64,000 bases of DNA. Source: Icerya purchasi. Taxonomy: Eukaryota > Arthropoda > Insecta > Hemiptera > Monophlebidae. This document shows, one piece after another, positions 1-13,019 of this stretch. The notes under the pieces were generated by a model. That model was not told where the DNA came from. It ran no database searches and worked only from the letters and a program-made list of their open reading frames with translations. The DNA lies in the NCBI GenBank assembly GCA_039619475.1, contig CM077115.1, forward strand, positions 30,455,083 to 30,519,082, given 5' to 3'. Numbering within the stretch: the first letter of the stretch is position 1; each line of letters starts with the position of its first letter. The position numbers were made by a program, and so were the translations under genes.

Positions 1-239
1 AAGTCAAAAAACAGGTAAAAAATTAACCTTTTTTTTTTCAGTCACCATTTTACGAGAATTTTTTTTTGCTTCTCTGAGGTAGGGGCTATAACGACATCCT
101 TAATAATTAAGAATTTTTTTTTTTCTTCAAATGACTAGAAGTGATAGAATCGTGTCAACCAGGACACGCCTTTTTTTTGCCCCTCCGTTTCATCAGTTTA
201 TAAATTTGTGAATTAAAAATTTTTTTGTGTATTCTTAAA

Positions 240-1300
240 ACATGATTAAATCTTTTCCGTTTCTTGTAATACATAACGAATTTAACCAAACTCTACATTC
301 ACTTTTCTAGCTCACAGCATGGTTTTTACGGATGGCTCAAAATCTGCATCAGGTGTCGGAGCTGCTTTTATTCTTCCTGATATCAATTATTCTCAGTCTT
401 TTCAACTTCCTTCCTTTTTTTCTATCTTTTTAGCCGAATCCATGGCTATTTTACGTGCTATTCTTTTTATATCCTCAACATCCAATTTATCGGAATTCGT
501 CATATGCTCTGATCCGAAAAGCGTTTTATTAGCCATCTCATCTCCCTTCCCTAAACCCTCGTCAGATCCTATTATTCTTTATATTCGTTCCTTAATTTAT
601 AATTTATTAACATCCCGTTCTATCCTAATTGACCTGCTCTGGATTCCGGGCCACTGCGGCATCGTTGGTAACGATCTTGCCGATTCTTTGGCATGTCTAG
701 CTGCAGTAAATGGCCGTTTCATAGACAGATTTCCCTCCCAATGTCTCTGCCCTCTCTCTTATCGTTTTCACCATGACTACTGAGATCTTTATTCGTTTGT
801 TTTCTCCAATCCTAATTAACCTTGCTATACAACCCTCTCCACCCACTTCTTCCTGGTTTAATAATTTTCCCTGCATCAGCCGTTCTGTTATTTCTTCCAT
901 AATTCGCCTCCGCTTTAATCACAGTCTGCTTCCTGCTTCCCTCTTTCGTTTTAATATTGTTCAGCCTCCCTTGTGTCCCTTCCATCCTCCTATCTTAAAT
1001 TTGACCTGTGATGTAAATCACCTCCTATTCGAATGCTCATCTATCTCCTCAGAACGCGCAGCCCTTTATTCTAATTTGCTTGGCCTTGGCCTCCCGACCC
1101 CTTACTGTGCCCATTACATTCTTGCTCTTCCTTCTCCTTCGGTTGTTTCTGTATTGGCTACCTTCATTTCTTCTGTTTCTAATTGCTTCCTGATATAACT
1201 TTCAAGTCGCTACGTTTCATTATTTGTTAGTCGCTTATGTTGGGTAAATGTCCTGTGTTGACGCCCCCCCCCAAAAAAAATATAAATAAATGATAAAAAA
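240..1300 (+). mobile_element. LINE copy A, RNase H and C-terminal part
   Basis: 5'-truncated non-LTR retrotransposon of an I-group-like family (LINE with a C-terminal RNase H domain). The reading frame 319-783 shows the RNase H acidic residues in order: FTDGSKS, LAESMAIL, ICSDPKS, and WIPGHCGIVGNDLADSLA. A frameshift near 780 leads into 773-1198, which ends with the cysteine-histidine segment CDVNHLLFEC typical of the LINE C-terminus. An A-rich tail follows at about 1268-1305. Degenerate similarity to copy B starts near 240; the true 5' break is uncertain. Confidence 0.88.
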
Positions 1301-1386
1301 ACGGATAATAAAAATATTTATTTGTTTTCTTATTGAGCTTGAAAAAACGTCCTAAATTCGTGCCTCTGGACTAGAATACCCCCTCT

Positions 1387-2092
1387 TTAGGGGAGGTTCA
1401 CATCAAGCCAACCAAAAAATCGAATTTTTTTTTTTTTACATTTTTTGATAGCTCCGTAGAATATATTCCCAAAACGGTTTGTGCGATATTATTTTTTTTT
1501 AAAAGTTATTGTGAAAAAGTGAACCTTTGGTCGTTGTACCGAAACATTAAACGCGTTTTTCTCCAAACCATGTTTTTCAAACTGGGCGGTACGATATCTC
1601 AAAAACTACTGAACATACCGCTATTTTTTTTTATTATTATTATTTGAAAGTAGATTAAATTTATTGGAGGATAAGCCGAAAAAATGATATTTATTATTTT
1701 TCTACAGCACTTTGAAGAGCGCACGGAACTAAAATTTGCATGCCCGTCATTTTTCCAATTTTTGACTTTTCTTTTTATTGGTTTTATAGGTGCAATCTCC
1801 AACAAATGTAATATATTTCATAAAAATTTTTGGATTTTTAATTTCAGATAATATTTACAAGTGCTACAGTGCCGCCCACTTGGATACTTTTTTGTGAGAC
1901 GGCCATGTTTCACCATAAATAAACCAAGTACTATTATATTACTTTTTTACTAAAAAAACATTTTTATACGTCCTTTAAGACCTGTTAAATAAGAATCAAA
2001 AAAATTGAGTTGTTTACTTACTTCTTTTCATGAAAAAAATATTCGAAAAAATCGTGTCATTTTTGGGTCGCTAGATGAGAACCTCCCCTTAA
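1387..2092. mobile_element. 706-bp terminal-inverted-repeat element
   Basis: The left end TTAGGGGAGGTTCACATC (1387-1404) matches the reverse complement of the right end (2074-2092), TTAAGGGGAGGTTCTCATC, with one substitution and one extra base. A TTTA/TTAA pair beside the G-run is compatible with a TTAA-targeting (piggyBac-type) insertion, but that assignment is inference. The interior has poly-T runs and no credible ORF, so it would be non-autonomous. Confidence 0.65.
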
Positions 2093-3410
2093 ATCACAAA
2101 AGCAAATTAATAAACTTTAGAATACTTTATGGAAATAAAACTAATCGATGGCAAGATTCAAAAAAATCCTAATATTTTTACAGCTACACTTGCGTACTTT
2201 CCTGTTGCACGTTAGCAAGAAACATGCGATTTTAAATGGAACGTCATATCTGCCGCGAAGTCACACGCAATGTAGCGTCATACTACATTAATCTCCGTTA
2301 TAACCCATTCCGGTTTGAAGTATGCATTTAATGTGTCGGAGTAAAAATAAGATTTTTTATGCAATCAACTAACCGTATTAACAATAGAATGAATTTTTCT
2401 GCAACATACGACATGAAGTATGGAATTTTGTTATTCTACGGTATTAATATATAATAAAACTGATTATATTAAAGCTGTTAAATCTGTTTTTAATTGAGTC
2501 ACTACATTATAATTTTTTAGAACAACCCATTGAAACCAATATTTATGTGGGCACGTGTTGTTTACTCGGATCTCATTCGAGGAAAATTGAACATTAGATC
2601 ATTTTCATTTAATATTTGCGTCTACAGGCGGTACATTTTAATATATTACATTCTGATCTATCGTCCCACAGTATCCACAATAAATTCTTCAAAAAATTTT
2701 GATGCAATGTTACCGAAGCTATTCCTGTTAGTAAAGGCTGAGAAATACCCCATTGCATTAGTATAAACGTATAAGTTCGTCTTGAAGTCAAAGAAAATAG
2801 AAGCTATTTAAACTGCTTAAAATAATTGGAACAAAACAATGGAGAAGAAATACATAAAAAGAAGTTAAAATATTTTTTGTTAACCAGTTATATGAGAGTT
2901 TTAAATTTAAATATTATTAATGACTCTATTAATTTCTGATATATAACATGAACTTTTAACTGAAATCCTATTTAAGTTAGATGTTGATTGAGCGACAACG
3001 AATATCAAGCAATAATCCATTAATTCGATATGTTTAATTATATATTGAACAAAGATTTTTCTAATACAATAATATGAGAAATTTAAAGTAGCCTTATATT
3101 ACGGTAATAAAAAATTCCAAAACATACCATATTTCGTACTTTGCATCTTCAGTATCACCGAAGTATATACTACACTGAAAGCTTTCTAGTTTATTAGAAA
3201 TATTTATAATGACTAATTTAGGTGGGTCTATTGCAATTATCAAACCAAAAACTGTCCTAATGAGCAACGTTTAATGTTAAATGAGAAAAACAAACGTGAA
3301 ATTGAATTATTTTTTTCAAATAAAAGCTACTTGCCTTAAATTATGTAAACGGTTGTTATATCTGATTTTACATCCCACTACTATCATACCAAATGTGTAA
3401 ATGTTTCTAA

Positions 3411-3413
<3 letters not shown>

Positions 3414-3455
<42 letters not shown>
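3414..3455. repeat. (AAT)n microsatellite
   Basis: Uninterrupted trinucleotide run ending in a GTAATAATC imperfection. Confidence 0.9.
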
Positions 3456-4917
3456 GTAATAATCAGGTTAAAATATCTTCGAAACTGAAATATTTTACAA
3501 ATTAAATTGTAAAAAGATGTTCAAATATTACGAAAAATATGAAAATTTTCATATTTCGTTATCTTGAAAGAAAATGACACGATAAATTTATTTTTTCTTT
3601 ATTTATAAAAAAAAACAAAACCGAATAGAATAGAACATGCAGATATTTTTAAATCATTCGAGAACTATTGAATTATAAGACGATAAAGCAAACAGCAGTA
3701 TTTGTAGTTTTAAAGTTGTTTTATTAAACTTTTCTGCCATGAAAGGCCATTTGAGGGATGATAACTACCGATCCACTGGCCCTTCCTAAATATGGAGCTC
3801 TTAATAATAAAGTAGTTCAAAATAATGTAACACATGTACAAAATGTCTTCATAAAAATATATATATATATATATGTGTGTGTATATATATATTATATTGT
3901 ACGTATATTTTTATAAATCGAACACGTATACATACATATGTAAGAACTAACATATTTATTTATACCGTACTAAAATGTAAACAATACATACATGTCCTAA
4001 GACAACTTCTTTAAAAAACATCAATATTTTCGAAAATTAATTTTTAGAAGAGCAATTACGAATTACAGGCGTGGTATCGTTTTAGATTTTCATACAAAAA
4101 CACCTTATTAAAACACTAACTTCGTTGATAAGAAAAAAATTATCACGCTAATTTTCGAAAAATTTCAGATTTATGTTTATGTCGGTACTATTTATTCGAG
4201 ATCATGCGACAGCAAACTATATATATATATATATAAAACATTAAAAATTAGTGGTGGTTTTTTTATAAAAATTATAGGGAAAAACAGATGAGTTATTTTC
4301 TTAAAATAAACATATTTTTGTAAACGAGATAACAGCCAAAAGTAACCAAATCGATTATAAAAATATAGAGGAATTTATAACATTTCTGCCGGACACCGAA
4401 ATTTTAAAGCAACAGGTGATGTAAAGAATGCAAATAATTAAATTACCTTGCACGAGGAAACTGAATAGTTTAAATAGTAAAAATAAATCAATCAAAGCGA
4501 ACTAAAAGAAAACATAAAAGATTGTTATCTAAACTAAATTACAATCCGTGTGAAACTAATGTAATTAAAAATACAATTTATTACAATACTAAGTACATTA
4601 ACGGTTTTATATATAACTTTGTCTTTATGTGTCTCTTAAACTCTAGGTAACGTTCTTCAGAATTAAATTTATAATACACATTCATATACAACTACCATTC
4701 GTTAAAAACCAAAAAATAAACTGCTGGAAACAATTAACACTGTATAATATACAAAATATAAATAAAAATAAACAATTATTCTACAATAATTTATACATAA
4801 CAAGCGTTTAAGGTATTTTAAACAATGATAAAAGCGTTTGTCATAGTTAATAATGGAATTATTTAAAATCAAAATTATATATTTACAATCATTTATTTAT
4901 TTATTTATACATACATA

Positions 4918-4951
4918 CATATACATATATATATATATATATATATATGTG
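4918..4951. repeat. (TA)n microsatellite
   Basis: Run of TA dinucleotides with CATA interruptions on the left and GTGTG at the right edge. Confidence 0.9.
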
Positions 4952-5830
4952 TGGGACGTGTAGATGTTGAAGTATAAGTTCTTGTTTTTCAATAAAATAA
5001 AACATAACTAGACGCACTATTCACGAAGTATTTAGTTGCAGTGTGCATGTCTTGTGGCACAGCCATTTACAGACTTGTTATATAAGAAAATAATACGAAT
5101 ATAATATTTTCCGTTAAATTTATAAACAGTTTTATTCATATTTATTCGAAATCTACTTATTATTATCCTATAAACAACCAAACTGTGTACCGCTGCGAGT
5201 AAAGTAGTATTTTAAAATTATGAAAATTTCTGGGAAATATAATGGAAGTAAAGTTGTAATTAATGTAATGATAAACAGCTGAGTAACCAGTAAAATAAAA
5301 ATAAAAAAATGGACTAAATACAAATTATTCGGAAAAGACAATATTGTGTCCGTCGTATGTATTATTTTATAATTTACGTGATATAAAAATGTACGTAAAA
5401 AAAAAACAAAAAAAAAAAACGGAATCAGTATTCATTAAATTATCGACTGACGGAAAAATCAATTATCCTGGATTGTTTTTGTTTAAAATTCTGTCCTAAT
5501 AAATATTTTTACTTTTATTAACGGTAAAAAAAAGGAAGAAAAAAAAAACAAACAAATACATGAATAAATAGAAAACTAACAATTCTACGCGTGAAATAAT
5601 AGAAAACTATTCATGTTAGTAACCAGTTCAATTGTGTCGTCTCACATACTGCTTTACTAATGGTAAAAATAACGCTCAGTGACATATTTATACTCGCGAG
5701 TAATAATTTTTCGACATTCGACAGAGTATGTAGTAAAATAAAGATAAAAACAGCTTTAAAATCGAAAATTATTCCCCGAAAATCAATAAGTATACCTTAA
5801 AAAAACTGCCGAGTCTGTGTATACACTTAC

Positions 5831-5968
5831 GAATTGCTGACGCGATAAATTTACTCGAGGGGTTATCCACACAGCGATGTATATAGAAAGCAAATAAGCT
5901 TCAACGAAGTGACGCGCTAGTAAAAGAATAGTAAACGTTCCTGAGTAGCCGCGGACATCAGCCGCCAT
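5831..5968 (-). CDS. Possible first coding exon of an unknown gene
   Basis: An ATG in a good context (GGGATGGCGG) at 5968 opens 46 codons that end exactly at a strong donor, CAATTC/GTAAGT. The local sequence is richer in G+C and CpG than its surroundings. The peptide begins MAADVRGYSG and continues with a hydrophobic stretch (TFTILLLARHFVEAYLLSI), which could be a signal anchor. I recognise no family and saw no downstream exon. It may be chance or repeat-derived. Confidence 0.25.
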
Positions 5969-8488
5969 CCCTTTTTTATGTTAATATATTGGAAAAACGA
6001 ACGAACGCAGATCAGTAAACCTGAAAATTCAATAATAGCCGATGAGTAACACACACATTGTCACATTCAAGTTAAGCAACACTGAACGGTTAATATGCGG
6101 GGCAAAATGTGTACTCGAAATATCTCGATAGTGCTGCTACAAACGAGAAGTGGACAAGAAATTAACTAAGGTTTACACTGTTTCAATGCTTAAATTTCTT
6201 TCGGTTATTGCGAACCCGGAATACTTAAAATGCACTTTATCGAAGACACATACACTACATACACGCACACAGCGACGTTATCTTAAGAAGTTGCAACACT
6301 GTGAAGTTTCGAAAAATCGTTTTTGAACGCTTAAAAAATAATACGCGATTGGAAACACTGAAACATTCAAACTATTTATATATCCCTTACCTATATTGCA
6401 AAGAATACGTAGCAGCTGGTATCCTTAGTAGAATTTATTTTTCGAACGTGAATTTGAAAACAATTTTTAAATTAATCAGAAAAATCTGCATTATATTTTA
6501 GTTAATCCCTCCCTAAACAAAAAGAGGCGCATTGTGCACACCGAATACGCTTGTCAAAGCGACGAATATAAAATAATCGTTGTAAGATAAAAACTGACAG
6601 CACAGACAGATGGTATACATCAATGAAGAAACTAACTTTTTCTGAAAATGACTACAGAACACCGATTAATAGTGAGCGGATTTTTTTTCGGTGATTACTC
6701 AGTTATAGCGCTAATTTTGACATTTATGTACTTTATTATATACACTTAAAATATCATATTAAATTCTGAACGCATTTTTTTCAAAACTGATTTTTTCAAA
6801 TTCGTGCGAAGCATAAAAATTACAATTTTTAATTAATTAACTTGAAACTTTGAGAAAAGCTTTTTTTTTTTTTTTTTTTTTTTTACTGTATAAAGAAAAT
6901 ATAATGGTTTTGAAAAGAAAAGAAAATCTAAAAAATTATGTGCTACAATATATACGTAAAGCAACTGCAACACAACTTTTGGATTATTAGTAAAAATAAC
7001 CAGATGAAACGGAAATAAGAAGATAATGCTGAAGAACTCGTGTTTAACAATAGTAAAGGGGACTTTTTAGGGAAGGAAAAGGAAATAATTTCGAAGAATG
7101 GGAAATATTTCGGAAATCAAAGTACGAGATAATAGAAAGTAATGTATGTGTGGGAGGGAGGGGACAGGCTAGAATTGGAATTTTGTCAGAGAGAAGAGAT
7201 AACGTTGGAAAATAACGTGATAGGAACGAATATTATTAGATTGGTTGAAAGTTGTTTTGAGAAAAAAAAAAACTTTTTTGTAAGAGTCACAACTTCAAGT
7301 TTCGTGACTGGTTATTTGTAAATTCTAGTTGTACATATAAATGTAGGGTTCGAAACAATACTCGGTGTACAATAGGAGAATATCTTTATGAATGACTACG
7401 TCTGAAACTGATTAGAATTTTTCGATTTATTATTTTATAAATGCGCTCGCAAGTGTACATGTCTATATATCGATATCCATAATGATGGTATGCATATCTG
7501 TCGTTGCCGTCCACGCGACTATTTTATTTTAATAATTTTTTCCCGTCCCCACTACACCTCGGTAAGATCTCAGTATGGTAGTCCAATCGTTCTAACCATA
7601 CGGCCATCGTGTGATGACTTACGAAATTATAAATATAGGAAAAAGAAGCGCACTAGATCCACAAAAACTAAAAGGATAACCTGTTTGAGCAACAACAAAA
7701 CAAAGTCGAAAACCTGATATGATACCTAATTTAAGGAGACTTAGAAGCAATGGAGATGTTAATCGCATTTAGCGCGCATGATGCGTATGTAAAAGAAAAT
7801 ACGCGAAAAACATCGCATACCTGTTTGGTTGGAAATAGAGCTTTAAGCGAATTAGATCTTTTAAGAGGAGAAATTGAAAGGTAACGTATTTGGAAAACAA
7901 ATAAAAAGCTTTAAGGAATATGCGCAATGCCACGCAACGAGAAATATTGCGTTAACTTTAAAAGTTCAGAAAAGCAAAAAGTTAAAAAATGAATACGCAC
8001 GGAAAATTTTCACCACATGAATTAATTTGGCATTTGACGGATTTTTCATTTACTAATTAATCGCGTTGATTTATATATATATACACACATATATTTTTTA
8101 TTAGTTTTTCCGCCGAATAAACAATATATACGTATTTCTTCTTTCAAATACATTTTTTTTTTTTTTTTTTTATACTAAATGCTATAATGTTAAAAATCTT
8201 TGTTATTATTCCAATTTATTTAGCTTTGACATAAAATAACAAAAATACGGCTTTTTATTTTTTCCCAAAATCAACAGAAATTTATTCTACCGAGTGTCGT
8301 AAATTCCTTTTTTTCCCTTTATTTTGCGCTGACCAGCGTCGGACATTTACTCATCATCATGAAGAAAATATCTTGAAAGGTTAGAGGAAAATGTTAAAAC
8401 CACTGATAGGCGGAAAAGGAAAGTAAAATCTAAAAAAAAAAATAGGGGAAACCGAGAATTTTTTTTTTCTTTTTTAATTAATTCGGAT
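5969..8488. other. Region without an identified gene
   Basis: Moderately AT-rich. ORFs at 6301-6501 and 7490-7717 have no recognisable domain. Poly-T tracts lie at 6862-6884 and 8153-8171. Nothing else is supported. Confidence 0.5.
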
Positions 8489-8489
8489 T

Positions 8490-10812
8490 TACTTATGAGG
8501 GACAATCACTCCCTTTTCCTGGAACTATCATCATCATTCTTATCCCTAAGAAAAATTCCTCTTTACGCCCTATCTCCTTGGCATCATGTTTTAGAAAACT
8601 TTTTGAAGATATGCTGAACAAACGTCTCTTGTTCGGTGTGGCTGGAACATAATAATTTACTTCCTTATAATACGTTTGGTTTTTTCGGCCAGGTATTGGC
8701 CCTGCCGATTGCATTAGCTCTTTTACTTTCCCATATTTATCAATCTTTCATTCACAAACAGTTTACAGTTGCTTCTTTTATTGATGTTTCTTCAGCCTTC
8801 GACAACGTTCATTTGTCAACTCCAGTCAAATTCACCTCCTTAACAATTAATCTCACGATGAATCACACTCTCCATTTTTCCTCTCCAAGAAGTGTATTCC
8901 GTGGTCTTCCCCAAGGTCCCCCTCTCAGTCATTCTCTTTTCAACATTTACACTGTTGCTATGGCATCTCTTCCTTTAAACTCCCTTTCCTTATTCTTTGC
9001 CGATGATATTCTTCTTTTTTCCTCCTCTTGCGACATCGCAGTTGCCAACGAGACACCTAATTCTTCTCTGGCTACACTACAACATTCTCTGTCGTCTGTT
9101 CATCTTTCTATTTCTCCTTCCAAATCTTCTTGCATGGTTTTCACTCTGCGTCCGTACAACCCTGCTTCTGTTAATATTTCCCTGAATCAGATGTCACTTC
9201 CTCGCTTTAGCTGCTTCTGCTACCTTCGAGTTTACCTAAATAGTTGACTAACCTTTTCCGAACATACCAGTTATCTTTCCCGTTCTGCCATTAAAAGACT
9301 GAATTTATTGAAATCCTTATCACTAACTAAATGGGGTGGTGGTCCTCTTGTACTCATTTCTTTGTATAAGTTCATTATTCGCTCCAAGTTCGATTACTGT
9401 TCATTTATTTATGGCTGTGCCTTCAAATCCCTTCTTTCCAAATTGGATAGGATACAGAATTCCTGTCTCCGTCTATGTCTCGGTGCTCTTAAATCTTCTC
9501 CTATTTCAGCAATGCTTGCTGAATCTAATACATCTCCTCTTTCAGTTCGAAGATCTTATTTGGGCTATCGTTTTCTTTCTAAACGTGTACCTTGCATTTC
9601 CTCTTAACTTATCCCTTCCTACATTACCATCGCCAGAAACTGGCATTTTGTTCCTAATAAAATTCCCATCTTAGCCCCTATATCTCGTCGTCTTAGTTAT
9701 TTTTCGTCCCATATAATTTCCAGCAATAATCTCCCTTACTTTTCCTTTATTTTGATCTCATACGCCCTCTCAAAGTATATTTTCTTTCTAATTCTTCCAG
9801 ATCTATGTCCCAGGCGATTATTAAACAGGAATTTCACAGCATTATCAGTTCCCTCTTTCCTTCTCATGTACTCATCTTCATTGATGGCTCCAGGGGGGAC
9901 CTAGTGGTGTCGGGGCTTCCTTTATTATTCCCGTTTCTAATTTTCCCGACTCCTTTCATCTTCCGCCTTTCTGTTCTATTTTCACAAATGAATTAATGAC
10001 TATCCTATTTACGATTATTTATGTCTCTTCCAATCGTAACTTTTCCCGCTATCTGATAATATCTGACTCCATGAATGCCCTCTTCAGGCTATCAGTTTAC
10101 CTCTTCCCCCTCCCTCATCAGACTTTATCATTCTTCGTATACGATCTCTCATACACGATCTTTCCTTTCATCACTCCATCCGCGTTGATCTGCTGTGGGT
10201 CCCTGATCGCAGAGGCATCGATGGTAACGAAATGGCGGATGCTTTGGCTCAGATGGTTGTTCGCTCCCGCTTTTACTTTAAAAAGATCCCTAGTTCTAAT
10301 CTATTGCCCTTAAGTAAGAAATTTCACTTTAAATTTTGGTCGGATATGTACCCTTCTTCTTTTACCAATGATAGTTCCTTCTATCTCTCAATTCAACCTA
10401 ACCTTCCTACTAATTCTTGGTTCTCAGAATTCCCTTCTTTTCCACGTTCTGTTATTGTCCCTATTATTCGCCTACGCTTCAATCACACTCTATTTCCCGC
10501 TTTCCGTTATTGCCTCTCTTTGGTTTCCTCTTCTTATTGTCCCCTACATCATAAGGAAGCAGTTGTTTGTCATGCTAATTACATTTTCTTTCAGTGTCCT
10601 GCTCTTTCAGCGGAACACTCTTTCCTTCATTTACTCGTTTTAAAGACAAAGCTTCCTACATCCTGTCCATTTCGTCTCAGTCTGTTGTTTCTGCCATTAG
10701 TTCCTTTATTTCTGCCATTTCCGATCGAATTAAGTTTTAATTAGTTAACTCTTCTTCCTATTGTTTGTAGATGAGGTCCCTGGTGGACGAGCACAAAAAA
10801 AAAAAACGGCGC
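8490..10812 (+). mobile_element. LINE copy B, reverse transcriptase to 3' tail
   Basis: 5'-truncated copy of the same LINE family as at 240-1300. It begins near the start of the reverse transcriptase. Visible blocks are LRPISLASC (about 8555), a decayed FGFFGQVLALP (FGFRPGLGP in a sister copy), [19 protein letters not shown] (8776), GLPQGPPLSHSLFNIYT (8912) and the catalytic LFFADDILLF (about 8993). After several frameshifts come RNase H pieces FIDGS (9880) and GNEMADALAQ (10227), then the C-terminal Cys/His segment. An A-run at 10795-10806 marks the tail. Multiple stops make it inactive. Confidence 0.9.
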
Positions 10813-10861
10813 AAGAGATAATTTTCGATACGTTTAATTTATCAACTTCAAAAAGAGGAGG

Positions 10862-10889
10862 TGGTTATATATATATATATATATATATT
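10862..10889. repeat. (TA)n microsatellite
   Basis: Short TA run about 55 bases after the LINE tail. Confidence 0.85.
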
Positions 10890-11104
10890 TTTTAAAGTTT
10901 GTTTGCGCATAATAATCTGTGCCCATACAGACCGATTTTAATGATTCTTTCTTCATTCGAAAGTGTATGTGCTGGGCTGCTCATTTGCTGGAGCAACCTT
11001 CCAAAGCAGTGCTTCGAAATGAGTAGTGATTTATTGCTGCTCCGACAGAGCAGTTACTCCAAAACGAAATTATCTTTGCCTTAACAAATTGATACGCAAA
11101 ACGT

Positions 11105-11705
11105 ATGACTTTTTACCCTGCAACAACAAGAAAGGAGGGTCATTTAAATACTGATTCGGTCAGCAATAGCCAGAATGAAGGAACCGAGCACTGGGATAAT
11201 GGACTGGGAGGGAAGAGACTGGATGTAGGAGGCGCAATAAGACCAGGAAACCCAAGGGATAACAAAATGGAATAAAGAATAGCACGCTCAGACGAGAGGA
11301 AAGGACACTCGAAGAAGATATGGTTGAGATCACAGAGAGCTACATGATTTCGGATGAAGGTGACAAGCAGAACGCCGTAGAGAAACAAAGTCATAAAACC
11401 AAGAGTGGGAAGGAAGATTCAGCTGGATGGACTGATAAAAGGAATGATTGTTAGAGAAGAAGCATAAATATCTGACCAGAATCTAGTATAAAATTATAGT
11501 CATAGGGGGAGCAGGTTGAAAGCAGGAATTTTATTGAAATAGAGGCAGAATGAAGCAATTCTAGCCAAAGAATCCGCCATCTCATTACGCTAATTCCCAC
11601 ATGACTCGGAACCCAGAGCAAATCAACGTGGGTGGAATAGAGAACGTGAAGATTGTAGATAAGGGATAGAATATGAAGAATAACAAAATCGCAGAAGTGA
11701 AACGT
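11105..11705 (-). mobile_element. LINE copy C, 3' fragment
   Basis: Minus-strand fragment of the same family. It reads from the RNase H region (VDLLWVPSHVGI at about 11630) to the C-terminal part, with [20 protein letters not shown] (11270-11330) matching copy A almost residue for residue. It is truncated at the 5' side near 11705 and has frameshifts. No clear poly-A tail remains. Confidence 0.8.
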
Positions 11706-12039
11706 TCATGTTTGCAATAAATTCCTAATCGTTCGTATATTTCCATTATTACGTATTGAAATAATTTTAATTCTCCGTAAATTTGACTTGATTCATGAAA
11801 AATTTTATGCGACAGAAAAAATATGCTGTTGCTAGCAGTGACATATTTTATTTGGTTCTGTGTTTATACACTCACACATAATATATACCAGTATATATAT
11901 ATATATATACAGTAGTGATTCTATCATAGCTGAGAAAGGAATTACTCGCACAACTGCGTCGACCGATAACGTGATATTCGATGTATCGTCGCTACGGGTT
12001 TCTATTAGCTTAAAATGTGTGCGGGTGAATAAGTCTATA

Positions 12040-12232
12040 AGTTTTAGTATAGAAATAATAGAGCTGGAGGTCCGGGAGTGTCCCCAGGCAAGGTCAAGAG
12101 GTGGAGCCCCTTAAGAAGCATGAAAGGCCGAGTTTATATATATATATGTATACACATAAACTCAGCTCTTCAGATCTCTCAAAGGGACAAGTCCCCTTGA
12201 CCGCTATTCCTTTTTTCTTCTAAAATTGTTTT
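12040..12232. mobile_element. Two helentron-like ends, head to head
   Basis: The left part (12040-12140) resembles the hairpin end of the element at 59928-60115 (AGAGCTG, AGCCCCTTA, CATGAAAGGCCGAGTTTATA). A TA tract separates it from a second, inverted end (12158-12232; AAACTCAGCTC, AAAGGGACAAGTCCCCTTGA). See the family description at 18766-19163. Confidence 0.6.
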
Positions 12233-12379
12233 AGAAAAATCGTTTTCAATCGACGTCATTTTTCCCGTTGTTTATTTACAAAAAACCTTAGCATATTTGT
12301 TATCTAACATAAAGTAACCGGACATTATCATGAACAAAAAATGTAGTGTTCCTCGAGCAAATAATGCGGTAGTTATAAT

Positions 12380-12620
12380 ATATATATATATATATATATG
12401 TAAGGTGATTAAATGAGCAGAGGCAACAGAACATTCAGTAGAAATTTTTCGCTTACTGCTCTGAAACAGTTGTCACAATTATCGGAGTGGTTGTCGGAGC
12501 AATTACCGTCCGAACAGTGGGAAGCACTTTTTTCGATCACTGCTCCAAATCACAATCACTCCTTTGTCAGAATAATAAAAAAAACAAAGCAGCACTGCGT
12601 GAATATCTATGAGAATATCA
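12380..12620 (+). repeat. Dispersed repeat, copy 1
   Basis: Shares about 200 diverged bases with the reverse strand of 42345-42550. Common blocks include GAACATTCAGYAGAA, CGGAGYRRTTGYCGGAGCA and CGATCACTGYTCC. The overlapping ORF 12413-12673 is probably just repeat sequence. The repeat class is unknown; it starts right after a (TA)n run at 12379-12400. Confidence 0.6.
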
Positions 12621-13019
12621 GTGAACATAACGTGAAAGAATGGGGTCTGTTTGAAGAAAACGCAATAACTTAAAATATTATCAATTTACCATGAAAACGT
12701 AAGTGGAAAAAAACTAATTTTTCATGATACAAAAAATTAAAATATTATCAACGCCAATTATTACGAATAAGTATGGTTTTGAATAAGGAAAATGAATTTA
12801 AAACCACTACAACACCATTTACAAGCTTATCAAGGGCGGAAATATTACATATTTTATCACTGCTATGTACAACTTTTGATCGTATGGATCTAAAATTATT
12901 GCGCTTCCGAAACCCTGTAATTAGCCACGGATTTATGAACAGACGAATAAAGTATATTCCAAAGTGTGGACCCCAAAACTGAACCTACGAAACTGCACAT
13001 TTAATATCTTTTTCCACTA

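Larger units (their letters stand above)
2100..5830. other. AT-rich region without an identified gene
   Basis: No ORF here resembles a known protein; short ORFs at 2530-2791 lack motifs on either strand. It contains an (AAT)n run at 3414-3455 and (TA)n/(TG)n tracts near 3857-3895, 4218-4235 and 4925-4950. It could be intergenic or an intron of a gene to the left. Confidence 0.5.

Noticed and set aside
7555..7640. Minus-strand stretch GGCCGTATGGTTAGAACG ... TTGGACTACC resembling a tRNA or tRNA-derived SINE head
   Set aside because: A D-arm-like and an anticodon-arm-like part can be guessed, but no acceptor stem pairing or proper GGTTCGANTCC box is present.
12773..12982. 69-codon plus-strand ORF
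   Set aside because: No known motif, no splice sites placed sensibly, in a repeat-rich stretch; cannot be separated from chance.
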